Source: Trueperaceae bacterium (GTDB taxonomy: Bacteria > Deinococcota > Deinococci > Deinococcales > Trueperaceae). From it: a stretch of DNA of 64,000 nucleotides. Location: contig DASVCN010000023.1 in the NCBI GenBank assembly GCA_036381595.1, positions 186,001 through 250,000 on the forward strand, in the 5' to 3' direction. A program made the position numbers and the translations under genes. Positions 56,600 through 64,000 of this stretch are shown in pieces (positions within the stretch are counted from its first letter, which is position 1; every line of letters starts with the position of its first letter). The notes beneath the pieces were generated by a model, which saw nothing but the letters and a program-made list of their open reading frames with translations, was not told the origin of the DNA and did no database searches.

Positions 56600-57112
56600 T
56601 CAGAGACAGGCGGTCGCCCGCCGGTGCGAGAGGATGTAACCGAGCGCCGTCTGTACGCCGATGGACGGGGTCGACCTGGTGGCGTCGGCGAACGCACCCA
56701 GCGGCGGGTCGAACACGAGGGTCGAAACGCCCTGCTCGATGAGTGCACGCAGCCACTCCTCCTTGGCGCGATGATCCTCTGCCGCCACGGTGAGGAGCTC
56801 GATTCCCGGAGGTGCCGCGGCGATGAACGGTGCCGCTGCCTCCTCGCTCGTGAAGGCGAGGGCGAGCGCTTGCCCGGAGTTCTTCGCGCTGGCCGCCGGT
56901 CGACTGGAGCCCTCGGCACGGTCGTGTCGCCCGGATCCCTCGTCACGGTCCGCGGGTCGCGTGGATTCCTTCGCACCGACCGCCGGTCGCCCGGGTCCCT
57001 CGGGAGGAGGCCCGGGCACGAGCGTGGCTACGTCGAAGCCGTCGCCCACCTCGCGGCCCAGGTAGAACCAGCCTCCGTCGAGGGCGTCCCACGGATCGGT
57101 CGGCGTACTCAT
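56600..57112 (-). CDS. Hypothetical protein with variable low-complexity linker
   Basis: 170 aa. Residues 1-30 (DPWDALDGGWFYLGREVGDGFDVATLV) and 80-170 (LALAFTSEEAAAPFIAAAPPGIELLTVAA...IGVQTALGYIL) look folded. Between them lies a charged Gly/Arg/Ser/Glu linker encoded by imperfect repeats. The FTSEEAAAPF block resembles SseB-like folds but the match is weak. ATG 57112 is six bases after minus-strand TATCCT (57119-57124), so it is leaderless. Function unknown. Confidence 0.6.
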   Translation of the reverse strand: MSTPTDPWDALDGGWFYLGREVGDGFDVATLVPGPPPEGPGRPAVGAKESTRPADRDEGSGRHDRAEGSSRPAASAKNSGQALALAFTSEEAAAPFIAAAPPGIELLTVAAEDHRAKEEWLRALIEQGVSTLVFDPPLGAFADATRSTPSIGVQTALGYILSHRRATACL

Positions 57113-57184
57113 GCCGTCAGGATAGCGCTATGCGCCAAGCTCGGCCGTTCCGCCCGATGCTCGACGCCGCGGCGGGAGCCGGTC

Positions 57185-58825
57185 TCAGACGAACAGGCTT
57201 CGCAGCAGCGGGAACAGGAGTATCCCGGCCAGGAGGCCGACGTGGAGGGTGAATTGGGCAGCGAGAGTAAGTGCGCCGCTCCTCGTCGAGCGGTATACCG
57301 CCGCGAGGACCAGACCAATCGCGAGGAGCAGCAGGAGCGGGGTAGCGAAGAGAAGGGCAGAGAGGCCACCAGAGATGAGCACAGCGAAGGCGCTCCCGTA
57401 ACGGTTCTCGAACGCAGTGAAGGCGAAGGGACGGAAGAAGATCTCGCTTAGCGGGAGCAGCAGCATAGCAGCGGCTACCGCCGGGGTCAGGTGGGCGAGG
57501 TCGAGGAAGTAGTCGTCCCGGAACGGGCCTTCCGGCACGTAGAGCCGGTAGGCGATGGTGGCAGCCAGCAACGCCAGACCCAGTAGTATCCCGGCCGGTA
57601 CGCGTTCGCTGCCACCCAGCAGCGCCGGGCCGGGTGACCAGCCGTTGAGCGCGGTGCGACGCCAGGCGCCCACCGCGACCACCAGTGAGAAGACGACGAA
57701 GAAGATCGCCAGGGTGTCGCTGTTCTGCACCGGGGTGACGAGGGACAACAGGTTCTCGTAGCGGAAATAGCCGTAGGCGACGGCTACGGGAAGGGCGCAA
57801 AGCAGGCCGGCCCAGCCGATTCCGTAGACCTGGCCGACGCTCCAGATCCGCGGTCCTTCGCCGGTGTCCGCGCTGCTGGTCGCGCCGATGCGGCTCTCGC
57901 CCACCAGGTGAACCGCCAGCAGGAACAGCAGCAGCAGGAGCCACGGCAGGTTGCCCGAGAAGAAAGTCTCCAGTGGGTTGCCGCGCAGCATCGCTTCGCG
58001 CAAAGCCAGGCCCCCGGCCTCGTAGTCGCCCAAACCGTAGTAGACGAGCGCCAGCGCCCGCAGGTCGCGAGCCTGCCCACCTCCGCCTCGGGCCGTGCGC
58101 AGCGCCAGAGCGCGCTCCAGTTCGGTGGCCGCGGCCTCCAGGTCGCCTCCAGCCCAGTAGGTCCGGCCCAGCAGGCTAGTCACCTCGGGGTCGGCGCCGG
58201 CGGAGCGGCCGATGTACGACTGGAGCGCCGCCTGGGCTTCGTCGGCCTCGCCCATCTCGAAATAGAGCGAGGCGAGCCGAAGCAGGTAGTCGCGGTTGCC
58301 CGGCTCCAGCCTGACCGCCTCCCGGAAGTGGTCGAGAGCCTCAGTGAAGTTGCCCCGGCTCTCCTCCAGCACCCCTTCGAGGTAGGCGTGACGCGCGGCC
58401 CACGAGCTCCCCGAACCCTGGACCTTGCCAGCCGCCTCCCGAAGCACGCTCTCCGCCTCGTCGAAGCGCTTGCTGCGGATCATCAGGTCGGCGAGGAGGA
58501 GGAGCGGTTCAGGGCTATCCGTCTGGCGCCGTGCCTGCTGAAGGTTCGATTCGGCGGCCGCGAGGTTACCGAGCGCGAGTTCGATCCGACCGAGGGCGAG
58601 GCGCGCCTGTGCCAGGTCGGGATCGCTGGCAAGGGCGTTAAGGCAGCTCTGCCTGGCGGTCTCGAAATCACCGCCCCTTTCGAACTCGAGGCAGTTCTGC
58701 AGGTAACGGTTGGCGTCGAACAGCTGGGCATCCGCGCTGTTGGGCAGCAAGAAGAGCAGGACCAGCAGTGGAAGCAGCCAGTATCGAAAGTGGGGGCGTG
58801 TGAGGCAGGGGGGCAGTAGGAGCAT
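57185..58825 (-). CDS. Secreted TPR protein fused to CPBP-like membrane domain
   Basis: 546 aa. A signal-like hydrophobic start (about 12-32) is followed by about six TPR-type helical repeats (35-270; for example YLEGVLEESRGNFTEALDHFREAVRLEPGN and EVTSLLGRTYWAGGDLEAAATELERAL) and then seven or eight membrane helices. Near the C-terminus PLSEIFFRPFAFTAFENRYGSAFAVLISGGLSALLF resembles the CPBP/ABI intramembrane protease motif. There the first Glu of EE is Ser and the expected His of the following helix is missing, so protease activity is doubtful. ATG behind GAGGA, ~80-nt leader after minus-strand AAATAAT near 58909. Confidence 0.75.
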   Translation of the reverse strand: MLLLPPCLTRPHFRYWLLPLLVLLFLLPNSADAQLFDANRYLQNCLEFERGGDFETARQSCLNALASDPDLAQARLALGRIELALGNLAAAESNLQQARRQTDSPEPLLLLADLMIRSKRFDEAESVLREAAGKVQGSGSSWAARHAYLEGVLEESRGNFTEALDHFREAVRLEPGNRDYLLRLASLYFEMGEADEAQAALQSYIGRSAGADPEVTSLLGRTYWAGGDLEAAATELERALALRTARGGGGQARDLRALALVYYGLGDYEAGGLALREAMLRGNPLETFFSGNLPWLLLLLFLLAVHLVGESRIGATSSADTGEGPRIWSVGQVYGIGWAGLLCALPVAVAYGYFRYENLLSLVTPVQNSDTLAIFFVVFSLVVAVGAWRRTALNGWSPGPALLGGSERVPAGILLGLALLAATIAYRLYVPEGPFRDDYFLDLAHLTPAVAAAMLLLPLSEIFFRPFAFTAFENRYGSAFAVLISGGLSALLFATPLLLLLAIGLVLAAVYRSTRSGALTLAAQFTLHVGLLAGILLFPLLRSLFV

Positions 58826-59015
58826 ATCGTCCTCGGGGTGTCGGCTCGTCGCTCCGGTTCCGGAGGTCAGGCGCTGTTCCTGTCGCGTGCCGAGTAGTCC
58901 TCACATTATTTAGAGAAGCCGCTCCCGACAGTGGTTAGGTCGTTCACTTGCGTGGCTGCGCGTGGCTGGAGGTGCTGTGCGCGCCAGCGGGAGGGGCTTC
59001 GGCTCCATGAAGATT

Positions 59016-59060
59016 CCTTAAGACAAACGGTCTTCGGGCTAATGGTGCCGCTGCTACCAT
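59016..59060 (+). promoter_or_regulatory. Operator-like palindrome and -10 for the second two-component operon
   Basis: CCTTAAGAC (59016-59024), AAACG, GTCTTCGGG (59030-59038) pair at seven of nine positions plus one G-T. The 3' arm overlaps the -35 position relative to TACCAT (59055-59060). TACCAT is six bases from ATG 59067. The palindrome could be a site for the regulator at 59494 or another dimeric protein. Confidence 0.45.
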
Positions 59061-59066
59061 CGGTTC

Positions 59067-59105
59067 ATGAACGTCGTCACATGTCCGCCGAGGGTGGCTC
59101 GGTGA
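59067..59105 (+). CDS. Leaderless 12-codon upstream ORF of the second two-component operon
   Basis: ATG 59067 follows TACCAT by six bases. MNVVTCPPRVAR ends with TGA 59103-59105, overlapping the GTG (59102-59104) of the next gene as GTGA. Same architecture as at uvrC and ruvA. Confidence 0.45.
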   Translation: MNVVTCPPRVAR

Positions 59106-59497
59106 GCGACCTGCTCTTCTGGTTCCTCGTCAGTCAGACGATCCCCGGGCTCCCTCAGATGCCGCCCGGAACGGAGGTCCGTCTCGTGTCCCGTGATCTT
59201 CTGACCGTATACGGCAGCGCCCGGGTAGAGGATGGTCGCCTCCAGTTCACCAGCGCGATGCGAGCGGGCCAGGAGTTGCGGCTACTGGTCTTCCCTCCCG
59301 ACGTCAGCGACCAGGAGCGCGCGCAAGCGCTCTCCGGCGCCCAGGCGATCCCGGGTCGCGTGAGCGATGACGGCCACGACATCCTGGTGGAGTTCCCCCA
59401 GCTCGAAGGTCCCCTTTCGTTGCGGAAGTGGTTGGCGCAAGAACGCGACATCCTGCTGATCATGCCCGTCCCCAGCGGGGACAGGAGGGCTCCATGA
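59102..59497 (+). CDS. Small protein of unknown function co-translated with a response regulator
   Basis: 131 aa. A hydrophobic start (LLFWFLVSQTIPGLP) is followed by an alpha/beta sequence with no family I recognise (PPGTEVRLVSRDLLTVYGSARVEDGRL; LRLLVFPPDVSDQERAQAL; DILVEFPQLEGPLSLRKWLAQERDILL). GTG 59102 is overlapped by the stop of the leaderless mini-ORF; an earlier in-frame start would lie upstream of the mapped -10 and is rejected. Its own stop overlaps the regulator ATG (ATGA), so it belongs to the signalling operon. Possibly a signal-input or adaptor protein. Confidence 0.65.
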   Translation: MSDLLFWFLVSQTIPGLPQMPPGTEVRLVSRDLLTVYGSARVEDGRLQFTSAMRAGQELRLLVFPPDVSDQERAQALSGAQAIPGRVSDDGHDILVEFPQLEGPLSLRKWLAQERDILLIMPVPSGDRRAP

Positions 59498-60162
59498 ACA
59501 AGAAGCACATCCTGATCGTTGAAGACGATCACGATATAAACAGGTTCCTCACGCTCGAGCTTGAAGACGCAGGTTTCCAGGTGAGCAGTTACGAGAGCGG
59601 CATCCGGGGTCTCTCGGCCGTTCGGGAAGACTCGCCCGACCTGGTGGTACTCGACCTCGGCCTGCCCGACCTGAACGGGGCAGAGATAGCCAGGCGCATC
59701 AGGCACACCGACGACACTCCGATAATCATCCTCACCGCTGCCGACGACGTGGGCACCAAAGTGGAGATGCTCAACGCCGGCGCCGACGACTACCTGGCCA
59801 AACCGTTCCACAGCGACGAGCTGATCGCCCGCATCAACGTCCAGCTGCGCAAGCGCAACGGTGCGATGGCCCGCAAGGTGGGCGAGATGACGCTCGATGC
59901 CACCCGTCGGCAGGCGTTCTGGGGCGAGGAGGAGATCCGCCTCTCCCCGCGGGAGTTCGACCTGCTGCTCTACCTCTGCTCCCAGCCCGGCCGCGTCTAC
60001 AGTCGTCAGGAGATCGAAGCGAACGTATGGGGCGAGGAGCTCCCTCCCTCTTCCAACGTCGTCGACGTGCATATCGCAAACATCCGAAGCAAACTCCGGG
60101 AGGCGGGAGGTTACGGTGTCATACGGACGGTACGTGGAGTGGGCTACGCGATAAAGGGCTAG
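59494..60162 (+). CDS. OmpR/PhoB-family response regulator
   Basis: 222 aa. Receiver with EDD (10-12), phosphoacceptor Asp54 (LVVLDLGLPDLNG), Lys in YLAKPFHS; winged helix ending VVDVHIANIRSKLR...TVRGVGYAIKG. ATG 59494 is preceded by CAGGAGGG and overlaps the stop of the small gene. The sensor kinase follows after 54 bases. A palindrome at 59016-59038 lies ahead of the operon. Confidence 0.95.
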   Translation: MNKKHILIVEDDHDINRFLTLELEDAGFQVSSYESGIRGLSAVREDSPDLVVLDLGLPDLNGAEIARRIRHTDDTPIIILTAADDVGTKVEMLNAGADDYLAKPFHSDELIARINVQLRKRNGAMARKVGEMTLDATRRQAFWGEEEIRLSPREFDLLLYLCSQPGRVYSRQEIEANVWGEELPPSSNVVDVHIANIRSKLREAGGYGVIRTVRGVGYAIKG

Positions 60163-60179
60163 CCTGCTAGTTTGGGGCG

Positions 60180-60236
60180 GTGATCCCCATCGAGGGCAGT
60201 CGCGCAGGAGACCAGGATGAAGCGGTCATCGCCTAG
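60180..60236 (+). CDS. Possible leaderless 18-codon ORF overlapping the histidine kinase start
   Basis: TAGTTT (60168-60173), six bases, GTG 60180; the frame ends at TAG 60234-60236, 17 bases inside the kinase gene. The kinase ATG has its own AGGAG-like site (CAGGAGACCAGG), so this may be coincidence. Confidence 0.2.
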   Translation: MIPIEGSRAGDQDEAVIA

Positions 60237-61575
60237 AGGAGGCTCGCGTGGCGGCCTCACGAGACTGCCCCTGCGTTGGCGTGTCGCCGCGCTCGCGGGG
60301 ATCACTATCGCGCTCCTGGCCGTCCTGGCCTCCCTGACGGCGTTCTGGGTCGTGCGACGCAGTCTCATCGGCGATCTCCAGGAGTCGCTGCGGGAGGACG
60401 TCCAGAACGTTGCCGCCCTCTACGCGCAGGGTGGACCGGGCGCAGCGGGCGCCTCGCTGGCCGGACCGACCGGCGGAGTCATCGTCCAGCTCTACGACCG
60501 GCAGGGCGCTCTTCTCGCTGCGTCGACCTCGGAGTTCGAGAGCGCCGATGCCATTCTGCCCCAGCCGGCGGTACTCATCGAGTCGGGGGTTCGCGACTGG
60601 GCCGGAGACCTGGCGGGCCGGCAGGTGCGAGCCGCGATAGCTCCGTTCGAGTTCGGCAGCGCCGTCGTCATCGCCGAGACCTCGTTCATCGCCCGAGCGC
60701 TGGGCCAACTGGGTCGCGCGCTCTTCGTCACCGCGCTGGCTCTGGTGCTGATCAGCGCTCTGGCCGCCTACCTCCTGGCCGCAGCTGCCATACGGCCGAT
60801 CCGCCATCTGGCCCGGCAGGCGGCCAGGTTGGGTCCTGAGCGGCTCGAGCCCATCCGGTACTCGGGGCCGGCCGATGAACTCGGCCTCCTCGCCGGAGCG
60901 TTGAACGGGCTCATCGGTCGGCTCAAGGAGTCGCTAGATGCCCAGCGGCAGTTCCTGGCCGAAACGAGCCACGAACTCCGTACTCCACTCACCAGCCTCC
61001 AGGGGTACCTGGATCGAGCCTCCAGGAGGGCCTCTCCGGAAGTCGCCCGGGAACTGGCCGACGCACGCCGCATCTCCTACGCCATGTCGCGCCTCATCCG
61101 CGATCTCCTCCAGCTGTCACGCGGCGAACTGGTGCAAGATCTCGTGCCTCACCTGGTCGACGCCTACAGCGATGTGCTGAGCCCCATCGCGGAGGAGTTC
61201 CCGGGCGTGCGGGTGGAGGGGCGGGAGGGAGAGGCGATGCTGCTGGGCGACCCCGAGAGGTTGCGACAGTTGATCCGCAACCTCACGGCCAACGCAGTGC
61301 GAGCAGCGGGTTCGACCGCAGGAGTCACGCTCCTGCTCGAGCCGGGCGCCGGTGTAGTGGAACTGGTGGTCAGAGACACCGGTCCGGGAGTGCCGGAAGA
61401 AGTGCGGGAGAGGATCTTCGAGAAGTTCTACAAGGGCCAGGGGGGCGGCACCGGCCTGGGCCTGGCCATCGCGCGGCAGATCGCTGAACTCCATACCGGC
61501 TCGATCCGGGTGGAAGGCGCTCCCGGCAGGACCGAGTTCCGGGTCCGGCTGCCCACCGCGGACGTTCCCGACTGA
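60217..61575 (+). CDS. Two-component sensor histidine kinase
   Basis: 452 aa. Membrane helices at about 22-47 and 168-192 enclose a ~120-residue extracytoplasmic sensor (GGVIVQLYDRQGALLAAS...), then HAMP (about 193-240), HisKA with His252 (ETSHELRTPLTS) and HATPase with N box LIRNLTANAVRAAG, G1 DTGPGVP, F box IFEKFYKG and G2 GGTGLGLAIAR. Orthodox kinase; pairs with the regulator at 59494. Directly after its stop lies a 12-bp minisatellite that continues the reading frame. Confidence 0.94.
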   Translation: MKRSSPRGGSRGGLTRLPLRWRVAALAGITIALLAVLASLTAFWVVRRSLIGDLQESLREDVQNVAALYAQGGPGAAGASLAGPTGGVIVQLYDRQGALLAASTSEFESADAILPQPAVLIESGVRDWAGDLAGRQVRAAIAPFEFGSAVVIAETSFIARALGQLGRALFVTALALVLISALAAYLLAAAAIRPIRHLARQAARLGPERLEPIRYSGPADELGLLAGALNGLIGRLKESLDAQRQFLAETSHELRTPLTSLQGYLDRASRRASPEVARELADARRISYAMSRLIRDLLQLSRGELVQDLVPHLVDAYSDVLSPIAEEFPGVRVEGREGEAMLLGDPERLRQLIRNLTANAVRAAGSTAGVTLLLEPGAGVVELVVRDTGPGVPEEVRERIFEKFYKGQGGGTGLGLAIARQIAELHTGSIRVEGAPGRTEFRVRLPTADVPD

Positions 61576-61579
61576 ACGC

Positions 61580-61676
61580 CAGCAGTCCCAGCAGGCGTCC
61601 CAGCAGCCGTCCAGCAGAAGTTCCAGCAGGAGTCTCAGCAGAATTCCCAGCAGAACTCCCAGCAGAGGTCCAGCGA
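61580..61676 (+). repeat. 12-bp minisatellite (CAGCAG core), eight copies
   Basis: CAGCAG begins at 61580, 61589, 61601, 61612, 61624, 61636, 61648 and 61660, with a decayed CAGCGA at 61671. The steps are 9 to 12 bases, mostly 12; the unit is roughly TCCCAGCAGNNN. It starts five bases after the kinase stop codon and stays in the kinase frame, without a stop until TAG 61732-61734. Confidence 0.85.
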
Positions 61677-61744
61677 GGCCGCGGCAGGAGCCCCAGCGTG
61701 GGCCCAGCAGGAGCCCCGACCGGAACCCGGGTAGCAGCCCCCGC

Positions 61745-62293
61745 CTAGAGCCTGGGCAGCGTCACGCCCCTCTGCCCCTGATACTTGCCCTTCCGGTCGG
61801 CGTAGGTCGTCTCGGGCCGCTCACCCTTGAAGAAGAGGAGCTGGACGATGCCCTCGTTGGCGTACACTTTCGCCGGCAGCGGAGTCGTATTGGACAGTTC
61901 CAGCGTCACATGGCCCTCCCAGCCCGGTTCCAGCGGAGTCACGTTCGCTACGATGCCGCATCGCGCATACGAGCTCTTGCCGAGGGCGACGACCATTACG
62001 TCCTCGGGGATCCTCAGATACTCGATAGATCGCGTGAGGACGAACGAGTTGGGCGGGATGATGCACGTCTCCCCGTGGGCCTCGACCAACGAGTCGGTGT
62101 TGAAGTTCTTAGGGTCGACGACGGTATTGAAGGCGTTCACGAAGATGCGCCAATCGGCGGCGGCGCGCAGGTCGTAACCGAAGCTCGACACGCCGTAGGA
62201 GATGACGCCCTCGCGCATCAGGCCATCGCTGAACGGCTCGATCATGCCTTTCCTGGCCTGCTCGCGGATCCACCGGTCGGACTGGATGGTCAT
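61745..62293 (-). CDS. dcd: dCTP deaminase
   Basis: 182 aa. Deaminates dCTP to dUTP in thymidylate supply. Motifs: [48 protein letters not shown] (nucleotide-binding SSYAR), [17 protein letters not shown] (catalytic Glu) and the C-terminal [15 protein letters not shown] 62293 lies seven bases after minus-strand TAGACT (62301-62306), hence leaderless; the upstream open frame is not part of it. Monofunctional versus bifunctional (dUTP-forming or dUMP-forming) cannot be settled here. Confidence 0.94.
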   Translation of the reverse strand: MTIQSDRWIREQARKGMIEPFSDGLMREGVISYGVSSFGYDLRAAADWRIFVNAFNTVVDPKNFNTDSLVEAHGETCIIPPNSFVLTRSIEYLRIPEDVMVVALGKSSYARCGIVANVTPLEPGWEGHVTLELSNTTPLPAKVYANEGIVQLLFFKGERPETTYADRKGKYQGQRGVTLPRL

Positions 62294-62300
62294 GTGCGCA

Positions 62301-62356
62301 AGTCTACCAACCGGTCGCAACGGGCTGGCGGGGGGTCGGCGAAGCCCCGGTATAGT
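62301..62356. promoter_or_regulatory. Divergent leaderless promoters of dcd and coaX
   Basis: Minus-strand TAGACT (62301-62306) serves dcd; plus-strand TATAGT (62351-62356) is six bases from the coaX ATG. Confidence 0.55.
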
Positions 62357-62362
62357 TGCCTC

Positions 62363-63136
62363 ATGCTGCTCGCCGTCGACGTCGGCAACACCTCTACCGT
62401 GATGGGCCTGTACGACGGTCAGAGGCTGGTTGCTCACTGGCGGGTGGCCACCAATCGCGCGCGGATGGCCGACCAGTACGCGGTCTTCCTCAAGAGCCTG
62501 CTGGAGTTGGAGGATCTGCCGCCTCCCGCGCGGGCCGTCATCTCCTCGGTGGCGCCGCCGGTGGAACGGGAACTGAGTGCGGCGCTGAGGCGCTACTGGC
62601 GTGTGGAGAGCGCTCTCGTGACGAGCAGCAGCCTGGAAGGCCTGCTCAGCGTAGAGACCGACAACCCCAGGGAGGTCGGGGCCGACCGGTTGGTGAACGC
62701 CGTCGCTGCTCTCGGGCACGGCGCCGACGCCTATATCATCGTCGACTTCGGCACCGCCACGAACTTCGATCTGGTGGTCAGGCCGAACAGGCTCCTCGGC
62801 GTAGCGCTCGCACCCGGCCCGCTGGTGGCGGCAGAGGCACTCTTCTCGCGGGCCGCCAAACTGCCGCGGGTGGAGCTGGTGGCTCCGCCGGCGGCGGTGG
62901 GCAAGAACACGGTGACCGCGCTGCAGTCCGGCCTGGTCTTCGGCTACGCCGAGATGGTCGACGGCATGGTCGAGAGGATCAAGCTGGAGATCGAACCGGA
63001 GTTCGAAGAGATCCTCGTGATCGCGACCGGTGGCTTCGCCGACGTCGTCGAGGGCCACTGCCGCGAGGTCGACCTGTTCGAACCGATGCTCACCTTGCAG
63101 GGCTTACGCAAGATAGCGGATCAGCTGGGGTTGTAG
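62363..63136 (+). CDS. coaX: Type III pantothenate kinase
   Basis: 257 aa. First step of coenzyme A synthesis. An ASKHA-fold kinase with [19 protein letters not shown] (P loop, Asp in DVGNT), [17 protein letters not shown] (GADR motif), [11 protein letters not shown] (DFGTA) and [20 protein letters not shown] 62363 follows TATAGT by six bases, leaderless. Terminates before a hairpin shared with the convergent gene. Confidence 0.95.
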   Translation: MLLAVDVGNTSTVMGLYDGQRLVAHWRVATNRARMADQYAVFLKSLLELEDLPPPARAVISSVAPPVERELSAALRRYWRVESALVTSSSLEGLLSVETDNPREVGADRLVNAVAALGHGADAYIIVDFGTATNFDLVVRPNRLLGVALAPGPLVAAEALFSRAAKLPRVELVAPPAAVGKNTVTALQSGLVFGYAEMVDGMVERIKLEIEPEFEEILVIATGGFADVVEGHCREVDLFEPMLTLQGLRKIADQLGL

Positions 63137-63206
63137 CAGTTGCGACCAGCTCGGTGAGCGCACAGGCGCGCCGGGCCGTTCGCGAGTCGCGCCGAGGCGA
63201 AGAGAA

Positions 63207-63231
63207 GGGCGGCCCGACCAGCGGACCGCCC
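63207..63231. terminator. Hairpin between convergent coaX and the 63252 gene
   Basis: GGGCGG (63207-63212) pairs with CCGCCC (63226-63231), inner CC/GG pairs as well. On the minus strand it is followed by TTCTCTTC, so it mainly serves the minus-strand gene. Confidence 0.55.
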
Positions 63232-63251
63232 GACTTCGATATCCGATCGGG

Positions 63252-63716
63252 TCAGAAGTAGTAGTTGAAACCTACCGCTCCACCGAAGGTGGGTATCTGG
63301 CTCGCGCGACCGATGCCGATGGCGCCGCCCAACGAGAACTCGGCGAAGACGCTGAGCTCTTCGAGGTCGAGGTCGGAGAGGAAGAACTCGCCGCCCGCGA
63401 GGCCGTGGACCTCGAAGAGGGCACCGGCGCCGCCGAACTCGATGGCCGGGCCGCCGCCCAGGTAGACGCGGAAGGGGGGTTCGACGTGAACGGTCTCGAG
63501 CACATCGAAGCCCACGCCGAAGTCAACGTCCCCGCCACGCACCCGAAGGTTGGCGCTGACGCGGCCATCGGTGCTGTCAGAGAACATGTCCGAGATACCG
63601 TAGTGAACGGTCACGCCCAGCGGGTAGCCGGTCCTGAGGCCGACCCAGTTCTGGGCTTGTGCCGAGCCGAGAACGAGCACCAGCAGGGCGAGAGGAATGA
63701 CGCGTCGCAACAACAT
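63252..63716 (-). CDS. Small secreted beta-rich (outer-membrane-like) protein
   Basis: 154 aa. Signal peptide MLLRRVIPLALLVLVLGSAQA (1-21). The mature part alternates hydrophobic and polar residues with glycine turns (NLRVRGGDVDFGVGFDV; FRVYLGGGPAIEFGG; LSVFAEFSLGGAIGIG) and ends in FGGAVGFNYYF with a terminal Phe, typical of an outer-membrane beta-barrel. The ATG at 63716 follows AAGGAGGA; in-frame upstream ATGs are less well placed. Minus-strand TGGCAA-like -35 and TAGACT -10 (63749-63754) are near. No specific function. Confidence 0.75.
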   Translation of the reverse strand: MLLRRVIPLALLVLVLGSAQAQNWVGLRTGYPLGVTVHYGISDMFSDSTDGRVSANLRVRGGDVDFGVGFDVLETVHVEPPFRVYLGGGPAIEFGGAGALFEVHGLAGGEFFLSDLDLEELSVFAEFSLGGAIGIGRASQIPTFGGAVGFNYYF

Positions 63717-63819
63717 TTTCGTCCTCCTTAGATGAACGTACCTCCGGCAGTCTAGCCAGACGCAATATGTGGCAAACGTGAGATTCACCCCGAATAGGTC
63801 GGGCGCCCACGGCCGCCGG

Positions 63820-64000
63820 TCAGACGAGCCGTCTGCGGATCCGGGCGCTCACCGCGTCGACCACTATGATCACCACGACGATGACGATCAGTATCATCGA
63901 GACCTGCTCCCAACGACGGAACTGGATCCGTTGGATGAGCGGCAATCCTATGCCGCCGGCCCCGACCAGGCCGAGGACGGTAGCCGCGCGCAGATTGATC
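63820..64000 (-). CDS. phnE: Phosphonate/phosphate-type ABC permease (PhnE-like), C-terminal fragment
   Basis: The last 60 codons before TGA 63820-63822 read INLRAATVLGLVGAGGIGLP...WEQVSMILIVIVVVIIVVDAVSARIRRRLV. The NxRxATVLGLVGAGGIG block followed by a single helix and VVDxxSAxIR is the end of PhnE-type permeases for phosphonate, phosphite or phosphate uptake. The 5' part is outside the window. Confidence 0.85.
   Translation of the reverse strand, partial: INLRAATVLGLVGAGGIGLPLIQRIQFRRWEQVSMILIVIVVVIIVVDAVSARIRRRLV

Noticed and set aside
58931-59101. Longer N-terminus for the small gene at 59102
   Set aside because: It would start upstream of the likely -10 (59055) and reads Cys/Arg/Trp-rich non-conserved sequence.
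60168-60236. Mini-ORF before the histidine kinase as a firm member of the leaderless-coupled group
   Set aside because: TAGTTT is a weak hexamer, the overlap is 20 bases, and the kinase has its own ribosome site; kept only as a low-confidence feature.
61580-61676. CRISPR-like array
   Set aside because: Repeat unit is 12 bp without spacers; it is a minisatellite.

Overview
The window is about 64 kb of GC-rich (roughly two-thirds G+C) bacterial chromosome, densely packed with genes on both strands. I see no rRNA, tRNA, CRISPR array, phage or transposase. The only selfish element is an intein with a LAGLIDADG homing domain inside a radical SAM gene. The gene content, the high GC and above all the frequent TANNNT hexamer placed 5 to 8 bases before a start codon (leaderless transcripts) fit the Deinococcota, plausibly a Truepera-like lineage. 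That assignment is an inference; no rRNA or marker comparison was possible.

Layout. 1-4.4 kb: partial Rrf2 regulator, a RarA-methyltransferase fusion and the intein-split radical SAM protein, all on the minus strand. 4.5-8.0 kb: a two-component locus (membrane protein, SHOCT protein, OmpR-type regulator, histidine kinase, membrane protein) with two matching promoters, each carrying TTCAC boxes on an 11-bp period. 8.0-15.1 kb: purA, a hydrolase, a secreted EF-hand protein, citrate synthase, an MgtC/DUF4010 membrane protein. 15.1-19.1 kb: branched-chain 2-oxoacid dehydrogenase E1alpha-E1beta-E2 operon behind a leader with a terminator and a competing hairpin. 19.2-24.3 kb: membrane protein, uvrC, P1B-type metal ATPase, acetyltransferase. 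24.4-32 kb: MoxR ATPase, DUF58 protein, Ser/Thr kinase, two BMP-type ABC permeases, malQ. 32.1-39 kb: one probable homodimeric ABC exporter, an MFS transporter and a heterodimeric ABC exporter pair. 39.5-44.9 kb: alkA-ogt alkylation repair, acetyltransferase, and an SRPBCC/Zn-dehydrogenase/SDR operon. 45-51.3 kb: NatAB-like transporter, FMN-enzyme-like protein, a three-gene envelope operon, ruvA. 51.4-58.8 kb: ald, truB, a secreted metalloprotease with a probable beta-barrel, a TPR/CPBP-like membrane protein. 58.9-61.6 kb: second two-component operon. 61.7-64 kb: dcd, coaX, a small outer-membrane-like protein and a partial PhnE-type permease.

The most unusual signal is regulatory. At four loci (uvrC, the ABC exporter at 32158, ruvA, and the small gene that opens the second two-component operon) a -10 hexamer lies exactly 6 bases before the start codon of a tiny 11-24 codon ORF. 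The stop of that ORF overlaps the start of the real gene; three of the four use a GTGA overlap. This looks like a leaderless mini-cistron that loads ribosomes without a Shine-Dalgarno sequence and hands them to the downstream gene. A weaker fifth case precedes the histidine kinase at 60217. DNA repair functions are well represented (rarA, uvrC, ruvA, alkA, ogt, dcd), but they are scattered and do not form one island.
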